Assembly (NCBI GenBank): GCA_031276235.1
Contig: JAISNL010000170.1
Location: forward strand, 1 to 55,189
DNA length: 55,189 bases
DNA from: Prevotellaceae bacterium
GTDB lineage: Bacteria > Bacteroidota > Bacteroidia > Bacteroidales > UBA932
Direction: 5' to 3'
A model generated the notes under the pieces. It was not told where the DNA came from. It saw nothing but the letters and a program-made list of their open reading frames with translations, and did not search any database. Positions 1 to 7,247 of the stretch are shown in pieces; position 1 is the first letter of the stretch, and each line of letters opens with the position of its first letter. The translations under genes were made by a program, and so were the position numbers.

Positions 1-72
1 CTTGTTTATAATGTCATTCAACATTGGGCGGAACTATTCGCGCTGTTTTGTGTCCGGTAATTTGCCTTTCAT
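1..72 (-). pseudogene. IS5-like transposase N-terminal stub, cut by window edge
   Basis: Reading leftward from an ATG at 72, the frame gives MKGKLPDTKQRE, then a TAG stop, then FRPMLNDIINK up to the window edge. The stretch FRPMLNDII resembles the N-terminus of IS5-group transposases, where a short leader precedes a conserved 'FR..L...I' motif. The in-frame TAG at codon 13 would disable the gene. The sequence just upstream, near 256-280, begins like the ends of many Bacteroidetes IS5 elements (GGCTGTCTCAAAA), so the element may start near 280. Only 24 codons are visible, so the family call is tentative. Confidence 0.45.
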
Positions 73-255
73 TTTCTATGTATTTTTTGATTTATTTTTA
101 CCAATTTTTACGATACAAAATCCTGCATTATTTTCTAAATATTTTCATCATTATTTTATTATATATCAGTAATGTGTAGAGTTATTGAGGAACGACTATT
201 GAACATCAAAAGATGCCGAATCATATTGTAAACAACTAATGTATAAAAAAATGAA

Positions 256-277
256 GCTGCCTCGTTTTTGAGACAGC
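256..277 (-). terminator. Hairpin after the lipoprotein gene (terminator or IS end)
   Basis: On the minus strand GCTGTCTC and GAGGCAGC form an 8-bp stem with one G-U pair around a six-base loop. A T-rich run (TTCATTTTTTT) follows. The hairpin lies 43 bp past the stop of the 320-949 gene, so it can serve as its Rho-independent terminator. The same bases resemble an IS5-type terminal repeat, and both readings may hold. The rest of 1-319 holds no other gene that I can see. Confidence 0.5.
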
Positions 278-319
278 CCCCTCTCTTTCTAAATTAAAAA
301 TCTTAACTTATGAAAAACT

Positions 320-949
320 TTACTGTTCAGACACTTGTTCCGATTCTGACGCTTGTGTTTCTCCTTCCGTAACTTTTTCTCCTTCGTTGTGACATGATTT
401 GTCATCTTTTTTGGGACATTCAAATTCTTCAACCTTAGTCACGGTTACAGTGTAAAGTTTATCACCAACTTTGGGCGTGCTGCAGCATGATTTTCCTTCT
501 TTTTTGCAACAGCTTTTAGCCGTAGCAGTATCCTTAACTTCTTCAGTTTCGGTTTTTTGTTCTTCTTTTGCTTTTTCGCAAGCAGCCTTACATTCTGCAA
601 GTTTTGCTTCAAGGGCTGCAACAGCAGCAGAATCAATAACTTCAACTGAAAGTTTACCTGTAACCGAAACGGATTTGCCTAACAAAAGTGTGTCAACAGT
701 AACTCCATTTGCAGGAACAACTTTTACAACTGCGCCTTTGCCGGCTAAAACTACATCTTCTTTGGTAAAAGGACATAATCCCAATTTACCAACAAGCGTT
801 ACTTCATCAAGCGCTACAAGTGAATCTGCGCTTTCTACCAAAGCTTCTACGTTAACGTATTTCGGCGCTTCGGTGTTGTCTTTCTTTTTGTCTCCACAAG
901 CAACTACAACTGTTGCAAGCGTAATAACGACTAACAATTTTTTAATCAT
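320..949 (-). CDS. Cysteine-rich lipoprotein of unknown function
   Basis: This 209-aa protein starts with a lysine-containing n-region, a hydrophobic stretch and a lipobox ending VVACG, so Cys18 should be lipidated and the protein exported to an outer or inner membrane leaflet. Residues of roughly 40-105 form a Val/Gly-rich, probably beta-structured domain. A short charged helical stretch follows (about 112-140). The C-terminal third carries clustered cysteines (SCCKK, SCCS, ECPKK, SCH) and ends in an acidic Ser/Glu tail. The CC pairs and the CH suggest metal or redox chemistry, but I recognise no family. It appears monocistronic and ends before a hairpin at 256-277. Confidence 0.75.
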   Translation of the reverse strand: MIKKLLVVITLATVVVACGDKKKDNTEAPKYVNVEALVESADSLVALDEVTLVGKLGLCPFTKEDVVLAGKGAVVKVVPANGVTVDTLLLGKSVSVTGKLSVEVIDSAAVAALEAKLAECKAACEKAKEEQKTETEEVKDTATAKSCCKKEGKSCCSTPKVGDKLYTVTVTKVEEFECPKKDDKSCHNEGEKVTEGETQASESEQVSEQ

Positions 950-1074
950 TTTTTTTATTTATTCAGGTTAAAATATAAAAAACTCTGTTTAGCGCACAAA
1001 AGTATATATATTTTTTTATTTAAGTAAATTTAACCCAAATTTTAACATTATTTTCATTTCAAGTGTTTAGATAT

Positions 1075-1536
1075 TCATTTTTTTAATGAAAAATCACCCA
1101 ATAACTGTTTAAAAATAAATTCATCGGTTTTATCTGATATTATGATGATTTCGCAGTTTCCCTGTTTCTTTTTATAAACTGATGTTTTTTCCCTGTTGTC
1201 TTTATATACAACTAACAATTCGTAATCTCCGCTTTTTGCTGTTTTTGCTGCTTCTGCACGTAATTGCGCTATTGCATCATTGCTCTCGGATATTAAAATT
1301 GTAACTGTTTTTATTCTTTTCAGGTCAATTTCGGGACTTAAAAGTCGTGTGAGATTATCTCCCATATAACCCGATATTCCGCAGCCGGTGCAGCCTGTAA
1401 GTTTATCTACATCTGCAATATAATAACTTTTCACACCGTCAATCTCCGAAAATTGCGAATATAACGATGTTTGCGCCGACATGTTGTTTATGCTGGCAAT
1501 CAATATTATTGTTGATATTAGATTTTTTATTTTCAT
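1075..1536 (-). CDS. DUF4252-like secreted protein
   Basis: The reading frame opens at 1554, but an ATG at 1536 gives a cleaner signal peptide (MKIKNLISTIILIASINNMSAQ), so I prefer 1536 (153 aa). After cleavage the protein has the size and pattern of small DUF4252-type proteins of Bacteroidetes: an N-terminal 'LYSQFSEIDGVKSYYIA' block, a central beta region ending in YELLVVYKD, and a short C-terminal 'IIISDKTDEFIFKQLLGDF'. A CTGCG cluster lies near residue 50. It is last in the sigma / anti-sigma operon, 27 bp after the preceding stop codon. Its function is unknown; the context suggests an output or sensor of that sigma system. Confidence 0.7.
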   Translation of the reverse strand: MKIKNLISTIILIASINNMSAQTSLYSQFSEIDGVKSYYIADVDKLTGCTGCGISGYMGDNLTRLLSPEIDLKRIKTVTILISESNDAIAQLRAEAAKTAKSGDYELLVVYKDNREKTSVYKKKQGNCEIIIISDKTDEFIFKQLLGDFSLKK

Positions 1537-1562
1537 ATTTTTATTTTTTATCAAGTTTCAAT

Positions 1563-2063
1563 TTATAAGTTATTCAAAACTTCGTTTATTTCGCACACTT
1601 GCTCATCCGTAATGTCAAGCAGAACAACGGCATCGTCCACCACATTCGATATTTTAGAAAATGATTGTGCAAGTATTTCCAGCATTTCTGTTTCGTTTAC
1701 GTTTACGTTGGCAATAAATTTCGGTTCGTCGCCGCTGCTTATAATTGTTGCTGTAATGGAAATAAATAAAGCAATGCAGGCGGCTATGCTTATGATGCGT
1801 AATTTGGTTGCTGCCAAATATTTGCTCAAGTGTGTATTTTTAGGTTCGCTATCAATTTTTGCACTGATTTTTGCGATTAAATCAGCGGGAATTTCCACAG
1901 TATCTGCAAGATTTAAGTTTGCAAACAAATATTTTTCTGCTGCAAAATTTTCAATGTTATCGTTGTTTTCGGCGAAATATTTTTGCAACCGTTTTTCTTC
2001 TTCCAAGTTTGTTTCGCCTCCGTAGAATTTTTGCAGTAATGTTTTAATTTCGGATATATTCAT
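1563..2063 (-). CDS. Putative single-pass anti-sigma-like membrane protein
   Basis: From the ATG at 2063 (the open frame extends to 2081) this is a 166-aa protein. Residues of about 1-85 are charged and helical and would be cytoplasmic. One strongly hydrophobic segment (IISIAACIALFISITATII) crosses the membrane, and a periplasmic tail of about 55 residues follows. That topology, and the 20-bp overlap with the upstream ECF sigma gene, is what is expected of an anti-sigma factor. I do not see a clear zinc-binding HxxxCxxC motif, so the role is inferred from context and topology only. Confidence 0.65.
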   Translation of the reverse strand: MNISEIKTLLQKFYGGETNLEEEKRLQKYFAENNDNIENFAAEKYLFANLNLADTVEIPADLIAKISAKIDSEPKNTHLSKYLAATKLRIISIAACIALFISITATIISSGDEPKFIANVNVNETEMLEILAQSFSKISNVVDDAVVLLDITDEQVCEINEVLNNL

Positions 2064-2553
2064 AATTGTATAATTTATCAAATTTTTCGCGTAATAATTT
2101 TCTGGCTCGTGATAATGTTGTTCTGACGTTTGCCTCGCTTAATCCTGTCTGCCGAGCTATTTCTTCCATTGTATATTCTTTTACATGTCGCAATATGACA
2201 AGTTGTTGCTGTTGCAATGGAAGTTGTTTTATCAGCTTTTGCATTTGCAGCCATTTGAAGTGTATGTCCTCCTGTTCGTTAACTGCTTTTTCGCTTACAT
2301 ATAGTTCATTATCGGACAACGATTCGTTTTTGCGGCGTTTTCGCAACATATCCACACATATATTTTTTACAAGAGTTACACAAAATGCTTCGGTATTTTG
2401 TATTGCCAATTCATTGCGTTTATTCCAAAGTTTGAGAAATGTATCCTGCACTGCATCTGATGCTTCGGTTTTGTTGCCAAGTAATCGAAAAGCCAAAGCG
2501 TAAAGTTTTTCCGCATGTGGCAGAAACTGTTTTTTGAAATTCTCCGATGTCAT
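2044..2553 (-). CDS. ECF-type RNA polymerase sigma factor
   Basis: This 169-aa protein has the usual ECF layout. Region 2 spans about residues 10-75 and contains ALAFRLLGNKTEASDAVQDTF and the -10 recognition helix FCVTLVKNICVDMLRKRR. Region 4 (about 110-160) has LPLQQQQLVILRHVKEYTMEEIARQTGLSEANVRTTLSRARK, cut here only by words: the HTH lies at EEIARQTGLSEANVRTT. It heads a three-gene operon with a putative anti-sigma factor and a DUF4252-type protein. It should direct a small envelope regulon and probably its own operon. Confidence 0.9.
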   Translation of the reverse strand: MTSENFKKQFLPHAEKLYALAFRLLGNKTEASDAVQDTFLKLWNKRNELAIQNTEAFCVTLVKNICVDMLRKRRKNESLSDNELYVSEKAVNEQEDIHFKWLQMQKLIKQLPLQQQQLVILRHVKEYTMEEIARQTGLSEANVRTTLSRARKLLREKFDKLYNYEYIRN

Positions 2554-2673
2554 ATTTGTTTTTTTCTCTTTTCACAACAACTTTTTTGTAGAAGACGCAA
2601 ATAAAGCGAAAATGTTACAAAAAATATTGAATTATTTAATTGAAAATTCATTATTATCAATATTATCAAAGTT

Positions 2674-3531
2674 TTATAATAACATCTCAAAGATGAAAAA
2701 AATTCCGAAAACTATGCTTGCTATTCCGTTTGTTGTAAAAAAAGCTGCATTAATTCGTCTCAAATCGTTGGGTTTTATTATCAGATGCTGATATATCAAC
2801 ATTGCTGAAAATATTATCGCGCCTGATATGTATAAAATTCCAAAATGGCTGTAATAATGAATGATGACAAGTAAAATTATTACAGTAAGATGTAAAAAAG
2901 ATGAAAGCATCATTGCTTTTTTTCGACCTAATGCCGCCGGCATTGATTTTAATGACTGACTTTTGTCAAATTCTTCATCCTGTAAAGCATATATTATGTC
3001 GAAACCTGCAGTCCACAACAATACGGTTGCAGAAATCAATACAGGCATCATTCCGATGTTTCCGCAAACGGCAATGTATGCTCCTGTCGGCGCTATTGCA
3101 AGCGCCGCGCCAAGTATAAAATGGCACATTGAGGTAAAGCGTTTTGTATAACTGTAAACAAGTATTACAAAAATAGCCAGCGGCGACAAATAAAATGCAA
3201 AACTGTTGATGAAAAATGTTGTGGCGGAAAACAGAATACAATTTACAACAGTAAAAATTAACGCCGCTTTCGGCGAAATTATTTTTGACGGAATTTCACG
3301 TTTTGCAGTGCGGGCATTTTTTTTGTCAATTTCTCGATCAACATAGCGATTGAAACTCATTGCGGCATTACGCGCAAAAACCATACACAGCAACATTTTC
3401 AGAAGTAAAAGCCAGTCAAACTGTAATTCCGTATTTTCATAATATCCTAAAAAAAAGCCAATACAGGCAAATGGCAATGCAAAAACCGTATGTTCAAATT
3501 TTACTAACGATATGTAGTTTCTAAAATTCAA
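2674..3531 (-). CDS. UbiA-family aromatic prenyltransferase
   Basis: This 285-aa integral membrane protein transfers a polyprenyl chain to an aromatic acceptor, presumably in menaquinone synthesis. The first Asp-rich motif is NRYVDREID (about residue 62-70), the second is ALQDEEFD (about 182-189), and some eight or nine hydrophobic segments surround them. The N-terminus LVKFEHTVFALPFA is typical of the 4-hydroxybenzoate octaprenyltransferase/MqnP branch rather than MenA. The start is a TTG at 3531, fixed by this conserved N-terminus; no in-frame ATG lies close. The TTG overlaps the TGA of the preceding small ORF (TTGA), pointing to translational coupling. Confidence 0.88.
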   Translation of the reverse strand: MNFRNYISLVKFEHTVFALPFACIGFFLGYYENTELQFDWLLLLKMLLCMVFARNAAMSFNRYVDREIDKKNARTAKREIPSKIISPKAALIFTVVNCILFSATTFFINSFAFYLSPLAIFVILVYSYTKRFTSMCHFILGAALAIAPTGAYIAVCGNIGMMPVLISATVLLWTAGFDIIYALQDEEFDKSQSLKSMPAALGRKKAMMLSSFLHLTVIILLVIIHYYSHFGILYISGAIIFSAMLIYQHLIIKPNDLRRINAAFFTTNGIASIVFGIFFIFEMLL

Positions 3532-3710
3532 AATATATTTAATTTTAAATAATTATCTTTATCTGCAATTAATCGTTTATATATCTCTGTTAGTTCTTCT
3601 GCAATCTCTCTCAATCTTTTTAAATTTTCTTTCAATATACGTTTCTTTTCAATCTCTTTCATTGAAGCGTCTTCTTCTATTGGATTTGCTATTATTTTTT
3701 CTCTTTTCAT
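3528..3710 (-). CDS. Small charged helical protein, coupled to ubiA-like gene
   Basis: A 60-aa ORF starts at an ATG and stops inside the TTG start of the prenyltransferase gene. It is almost wholly charged: residues 17-50 (EIEKKRILKENLKRLREIAE and onward) would form one amphipathic helix or coiled coil. I recognise no family. Evidence that it is real: the precise 4-base overlap with the next gene, and a good Bacteroidetes promoter upstream at 3885-3916. It could be a genuine small protein or a leader that loads ribosomes for the TTG start. Confidence 0.55.
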   Translation of the reverse strand: MKREKIIANPIEEDASMKEIEKKRILKENLKRLREIAEELTEIYKRLIADKDNYLKLNIF

Positions 3711-3884
3711 TTTATTATTTTATTACAAAGTTCTTTAATTGTATATTGCAGATTATGCCTCATTAGTGGAAATTCTATTGAAAACAAAGATAATAAAAAA
3801 TCCAAACATACTTTAAAATAAAAAATTATATTCATCCTTTCGGACAAAGATAATTTTTCAAGTAATATTTTACCATTCATGATG

Positions 3885-3916
3885 CAAAGATAGCCTTTTT
3901 TATTTCTTTATACAAA
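3885..3916 (-). promoter_or_regulatory. Bacteroidetes-type promoter for small ORF and ubiA-like gene
   Basis: On the minus strand TTTG (3913-3916) and TATCTTTG (3885-3892) are separated by 20 bp, matching the TTTG / TAnnTTTG consensus. Transcription would begin a few bases below 3885 and leave a leader of about 170 nt before the ORF at 3710. Confidence 0.55.
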
Positions 3917-3975
3917 ACGTCATCAAACATGATTTTTTGATAGTGTTATACAATGTGTGATGCCACAAACAATGT

Positions 3976-4142
3976 AGCGCGTTGCGAAAGCTTTAGCCTG
4001 AAGCAATCCAGCAACTTTCAACTATTTCGGTTTGCTGCCTTCTCCGCAATGATCACTAAATCAGGAAAAGACTGCAAATTTTCGAGTCTTAGCGCAGACG
4101 CTTATCTTGCCATTTTGAGAACATTATAGAATGTATGACGCT
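3976..4142. repeat. Decayed copies of dispersed repeats in a gene-free stretch
   Basis: The stretch 3711-4275 has no convincing gene. At 3981-4022 it holds a decayed copy of the 3' end of the 84-bp repeat seen at 54.5 kb (shared GAAGCAATCCAG followed by AACTTTCAAC). At 4111-4142 it holds a 32-base segment whose reverse complement recurs at 13086-13117 with about four mismatches. A TAACTTTG box at 4246-4253 may be the -7 element of the kbl promoter, but I see no good -33 box for it. Confidence 0.55.
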
Positions 4143-4275
4143 GCAAAATATTTATTTTTTTCGGCACAGTATCACGCATTGTTGAAAAAAAACACTTTAT
4201 TATGCCTGTTTTGCAAAAAAAATCTAATGATTGACAAATTATTTGTAACTTTGGCAAATTTGAAAAAACATCAAT

Positions 4276-5466
4276 ATGTACGGAAAAATAAAAAATTATT
4301 TACAGCAAACACTTGCCGACATTGAATCGGCGGGGCTTTACAAAGACGAGCGGATTATAGTGTCGCCTCAACAGGCAACCATAAAAATAAGTACAGGCAA
4401 AGATGTACTTAATTTCTGCGCAAACAATTATTTGGGGCTGTCGAACAGCCGGCGGCTGATTGATGCCGCTAAACGCGCCATGGATACTCATGGCTTCGGA
4501 CTGTCGAGCGTGCGGTTTATTTGTGGTACGCAAGATATTCACAAGGAACTTGAAGCCGCAATATCACGATATTTCGGCGTTGACGACACAATACTGTACG
4601 CCGCCTGTTTCGATGCAAACGGAGGCGTATTCGAACCTCTGTTCGATGAAAACGATGCAATTATTTCTGATGCCTTGAATCATGCATCCATCATTGATGG
4701 CGTGCGGCTTAGTAAAGCCGTTCGCTACCGTTACGCCAATGCAGACATGTCAGAACTTGAACAGCGACTGATTGAAGCGCAGGCGCAGCGTCATCGTATT
4801 ATAGTTACCGATGGCGTGTTTTCGATGGATGGAAATGTTGCTCCGATGGACAAAATTTGCGATTTGGCGGATAAATACGATGCGCTGGTTATGGTAGATG
4901 AATGCCATTCTGCAGGCGTGGTTGGCAAAACGGGACGCGGCGTAAGCGAGCAGTTCAACTTGTACGGGCGCATTGATATTCATACAGGCACACTCGGCAA
5001 ATCGTTTGGCGGCGCTATTGGCGGATTTACTGCGGGACGCAAAGAAATTATAGATTTGCTGCGTCAGCGGTCGCGCCCCTATCTGTTCTCCAATTCCATA
5101 CCTCCGGCAGTTGCAGGAGCAGGATTGGAAATGTTCAAAATGCTTGAAGAAAGTAACGAAATTCACGACAAGCAGCAACGCAATGTCAAATATTTCAGAA
5201 ATAAAATGATAGAAGCAGGATTCGACATAAAGCCAACTCAGTCGGCAATATGCGCAGTAATGCTTTACGATGCAAAACTTTCGCAGACATTTGCTTCGCG
5301 AATGTTGGATGAAGGTATTTATGTTGTCGGTTTTTACTATCCTGTTGTGCCGAAAGGTCAGGCTCGTATTCGCGTACAGATTTCGGCAGGACACGAGCAG
5401 GAACATCTTGACAAAGCAATAGAAGCATTTATCAAAACAGGCAAAGAATTGAATGTGATTAAATAA
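4276..5466 (+). CDS. kbl: Glycine C-acetyltransferase (2-amino-3-ketobutyrate CoA ligase)
   Basis: This 396-aa PLP enzyme of the alpha-oxoamine synthase family interconverts 2-amino-3-oxobutyrate plus CoA and glycine plus acetyl-CoA, the second step of threonine breakdown. Visible features: the N-terminal FCANNYLGLSN, the conserved GLSSVRFICGTQDIHKELE region, the cofactor Asp in VMVDECHSAGVVG, and the Schiff-base Lys in GTLGKSFGGAIGG (about residue 244). Its length matches E. coli Kbl (about 398). No threonine dehydrogenase gene lies beside it. Family members such as BioF are close, but the overall sequence fits Kbl best. Confidence 0.92.
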   Translation: MYGKIKNYLQQTLADIESAGLYKDERIIVSPQQATIKISTGKDVLNFCANNYLGLSNSRRLIDAAKRAMDTHGFGLSSVRFICGTQDIHKELEAAISRYFGVDDTILYAACFDANGGVFEPLFDENDAIISDALNHASIIDGVRLSKAVRYRYANADMSELEQRLIEAQAQRHRIIVTDGVFSMDGNVAPMDKICDLADKYDALVMVDECHSAGVVGKTGRGVSEQFNLYGRIDIHTGTLGKSFGGAIGGFTAGRKEIIDLLRQRSRPYLFSNSIPPAVAGAGLEMFKMLEESNEIHDKQQRNVKYFRNKMIEAGFDIKPTQSAICAVMLYDAKLSQTFASRMLDEGIYVVGFYYPVVPKGQARIRVQISAGHEQEHLDKAIEAFIKTGKELNVIK

Positions 5467-5583
5467 TAATTGATGCTTTATTATTGTTAAAGAGAACTTC
5501 TAAAAGTTCAAAAAACAAGGCTTTCAGCACATACGCAAGCGGAGTTTATGGTTTTAGGAGTTTTTTTTATGTAATGATTTTTG

Positions 5584-6309
5584 TTATTCCGTTAAGGTCA
5601 TATAATATTCGCGCAAGTCGGGATCAAATTTTTCGATGGCATAGCGAAGTGCGGTGCGAGGCAGTTTTGCAGCATATTTATCAAGAAACTTTAATTCGGT
5701 TTCAGCATCGCGTTTGCCTACTTCGCGCAACATCCAGCCAATGGCTTTATGAATCAGGTCGTGTTTACTGTCCATAAGCATTTCAATAATTGCAAGCGTA
5801 TCTTCAAATCTGTTTTGACGAACGAAATAAAATGTGGCAATAACGGCAATACGCTGTTTCCACAAATTGTCGGATACCACAAAATCATAGAGAATAGATT
5901 TGTCTTTATTGTAAATAAACGCGCCAAGCAGATAGGGCGCAGATGCATCTACCAAATCCCAGTTATTTATTTTTTCTATATTGTTCATGTAGCACAACAT
6001 AATTTTTTGCCGTTTATGTTCATCTGCTTCTTTGTCCATTTTACGCACAAGAATTTCGATGCCTGTACGGCGTATTTCATGGTATTTTGATTGCAGCAGC
6101 AACGATGTTTGCGAGAGATTTATATCCTTAAAATACTGTTTGGAAATATTATGTATTTCGGGTGTTCCGATTCCTAAAAAAACATCGTTTTCGGCATATT
6201 CGCCATATCCGGTTTTAAAATATCTCGCCATTTCTTTTGCTTTCTGTTTATCGCTCATTGAGCGTAATTTTTCAACAATGACGCTTGACAATTTTCTATT
6301 TTCCTCCAT
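5584..6309 (-). CDS. AlkD-like DNA alkylation repair glycosylase
   Basis: I take the ATG at 6309 (241 aa); the frame is open to 6381, but the extra residues are hydrophobic and not typical. AlkD proteins are HEAT-like-repeat DNA glycosylases that excise N3- and N7-alkylated purines. The signature residues are here: the Trp and Asp of NNWDLVDASAPYLLG (about residue 110), the Arg of WKQRIAVIATFYFVR, and the 'HKAIGWMLREVGKRD' helix near the end. Convergent with kbl. It belongs to the base-excision repair set together with the alkyltransferase at 35.3 kb, though the two are far apart. Confidence 0.9.
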   Translation of the reverse strand: MEENRKLSSVIVEKLRSMSDKQKAKEMARYFKTGYGEYAENDVFLGIGTPEIHNISKQYFKDINLSQTSLLLQSKYHEIRRTGIEILVRKMDKEADEHKRQKIMLCYMNNIEKINNWDLVDASAPYLLGAFIYNKDKSILYDFVVSDNLWKQRIAVIATFYFVRQNRFEDTLAIIEMLMDSKHDLIHKAIGWMLREVGKRDAETELKFLDKYAAKLPRTALRYAIEKFDPDLREYYMTLTE

Positions 6310-6479
6310 AATAGTTGAATTTTTTATCAAAAATATAAAAAAAAAGCGAATTGATAATATTTTTTGAAAATATATTGGCAATCAAATATGTTAAATTGTT
6401 TATTGTTATACTGTTAATTAATTCACGAATTTCTTGTTAATTAATTTATTTTGTACATTTGCAAATTAAAATATAGAAC

Positions 6480-7241
6480 ATGAGTATTCGTAAAAAAGTA
6501 TTTTTAGGTTGTACAGTTGTTGCGTTCATTTTACTGTTGGCAGGTTTTACAATAGCTTTTGAGATGCAGCGCATACGTTCGTCCGTATCGCTTGTTGTAG
6601 CCGAAAATGTGAAAAGCATGAATGCCGCTCATAACATGCAACGTTTATTTTACAGTCAGAATATGATTCTGCTTGACTATGAATCGGCAAAAGATGATTC
6701 TGTTTTAAACGCTTATGCCGCCGAATGTAACGCCGCTTACGCCGATGCCCAGAACAGAATTTCGGTTAAAGGCGAACGCGAAATTTTGGATTCGCTTAAT
6801 ATCTGTTATTCTGCATACACGAAAATTTCAAATAATATAGTGAGGTCGGCAAAAACCGACAGAAGAAATTTGTATCTGCAATATTGCAGCGAATTGTATA
6901 GCCGATATGAGAATGTATCGTCATTGATAGACGAATTGTTTATGCTGAATAAAAAGGCGGTAGAAAGCAATTCATTGCTTATGAACGATAATTATTACAG
7001 AATGATTATGCCTGCGGTTATAGCCATTTTGGCTTGTATTGTTTTGATTTTTCTGCTAAACTATTTCATTTACATATATTTTATATCGCCAATGGTGAAA
7101 ATAGTAAAAGGAATCAATGCGTTCAACGAAACGCGCGTTCCGTATAATACAGGAGTTGAAACGAAAGATGAAATTGCCGCTCTTAACAATGAAATAAAAA
7201 AACTTGCCGAAACAGTTAAAAAATACGAGAAAGAAAATTAA
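6480..7241 (+). CDS. Membrane protein with sensor helices and HAMP domain, no output domain
   Basis: This 253-aa protein has an N-terminal membrane segment (about 8-28), a periplasmic region of about 150 residues that reads as a four-helix bundle like those of chemoreceptors (SMNAAHNMQRLFYSQNMILL), a second membrane segment (about 178-203) and a HAMP domain (ISPMVKIVKGINAF ... ETKDEIAALNNEIKKLAE). It stops straight after HAMP, so it lacks any kinase, cyclase or methyl-accepting domain. It lies 6 bp upstream of trkH and is surely cotranscribed. TACATTTG at 6454-6461 could be its -7 box. A role as a membrane partner or regulator of TrkH is inference. Confidence 0.75.
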   Translation: MSIRKKVFLGCTVVAFILLLAGFTIAFEMQRIRSSVSLVVAENVKSMNAAHNMQRLFYSQNMILLDYESAKDDSVLNAYAAECNAAYADAQNRISVKGEREILDSLNICYSAYTKISNNIVRSAKTDRRNLYLQYCSELYSRYENVSSLIDELFMLNKKAVESNSLLMNDNYYRMIMPAVIAILACIVLIFLLNYFIYIYFISPMVKIVKGINAFNETRVPYNTGVETKDEIAALNNEIKKLAETVKKYEKEN

Positions 7242-7247
7242 CATGTT

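Noticed and set aside
471-971. 166-aa plus-strand ORF opposite the Cys-rich lipoprotein
   Set aside because: Low-complexity Ser/Thr/Ala sequence that mirrors the real gene, whose lipobox and signal peptide are convincing.
4131-4325. 64-aa plus-strand ORF overlapping the kbl start
   Set aside because: It begins in a decayed repeat and runs into the well-supported kbl start in another frame.
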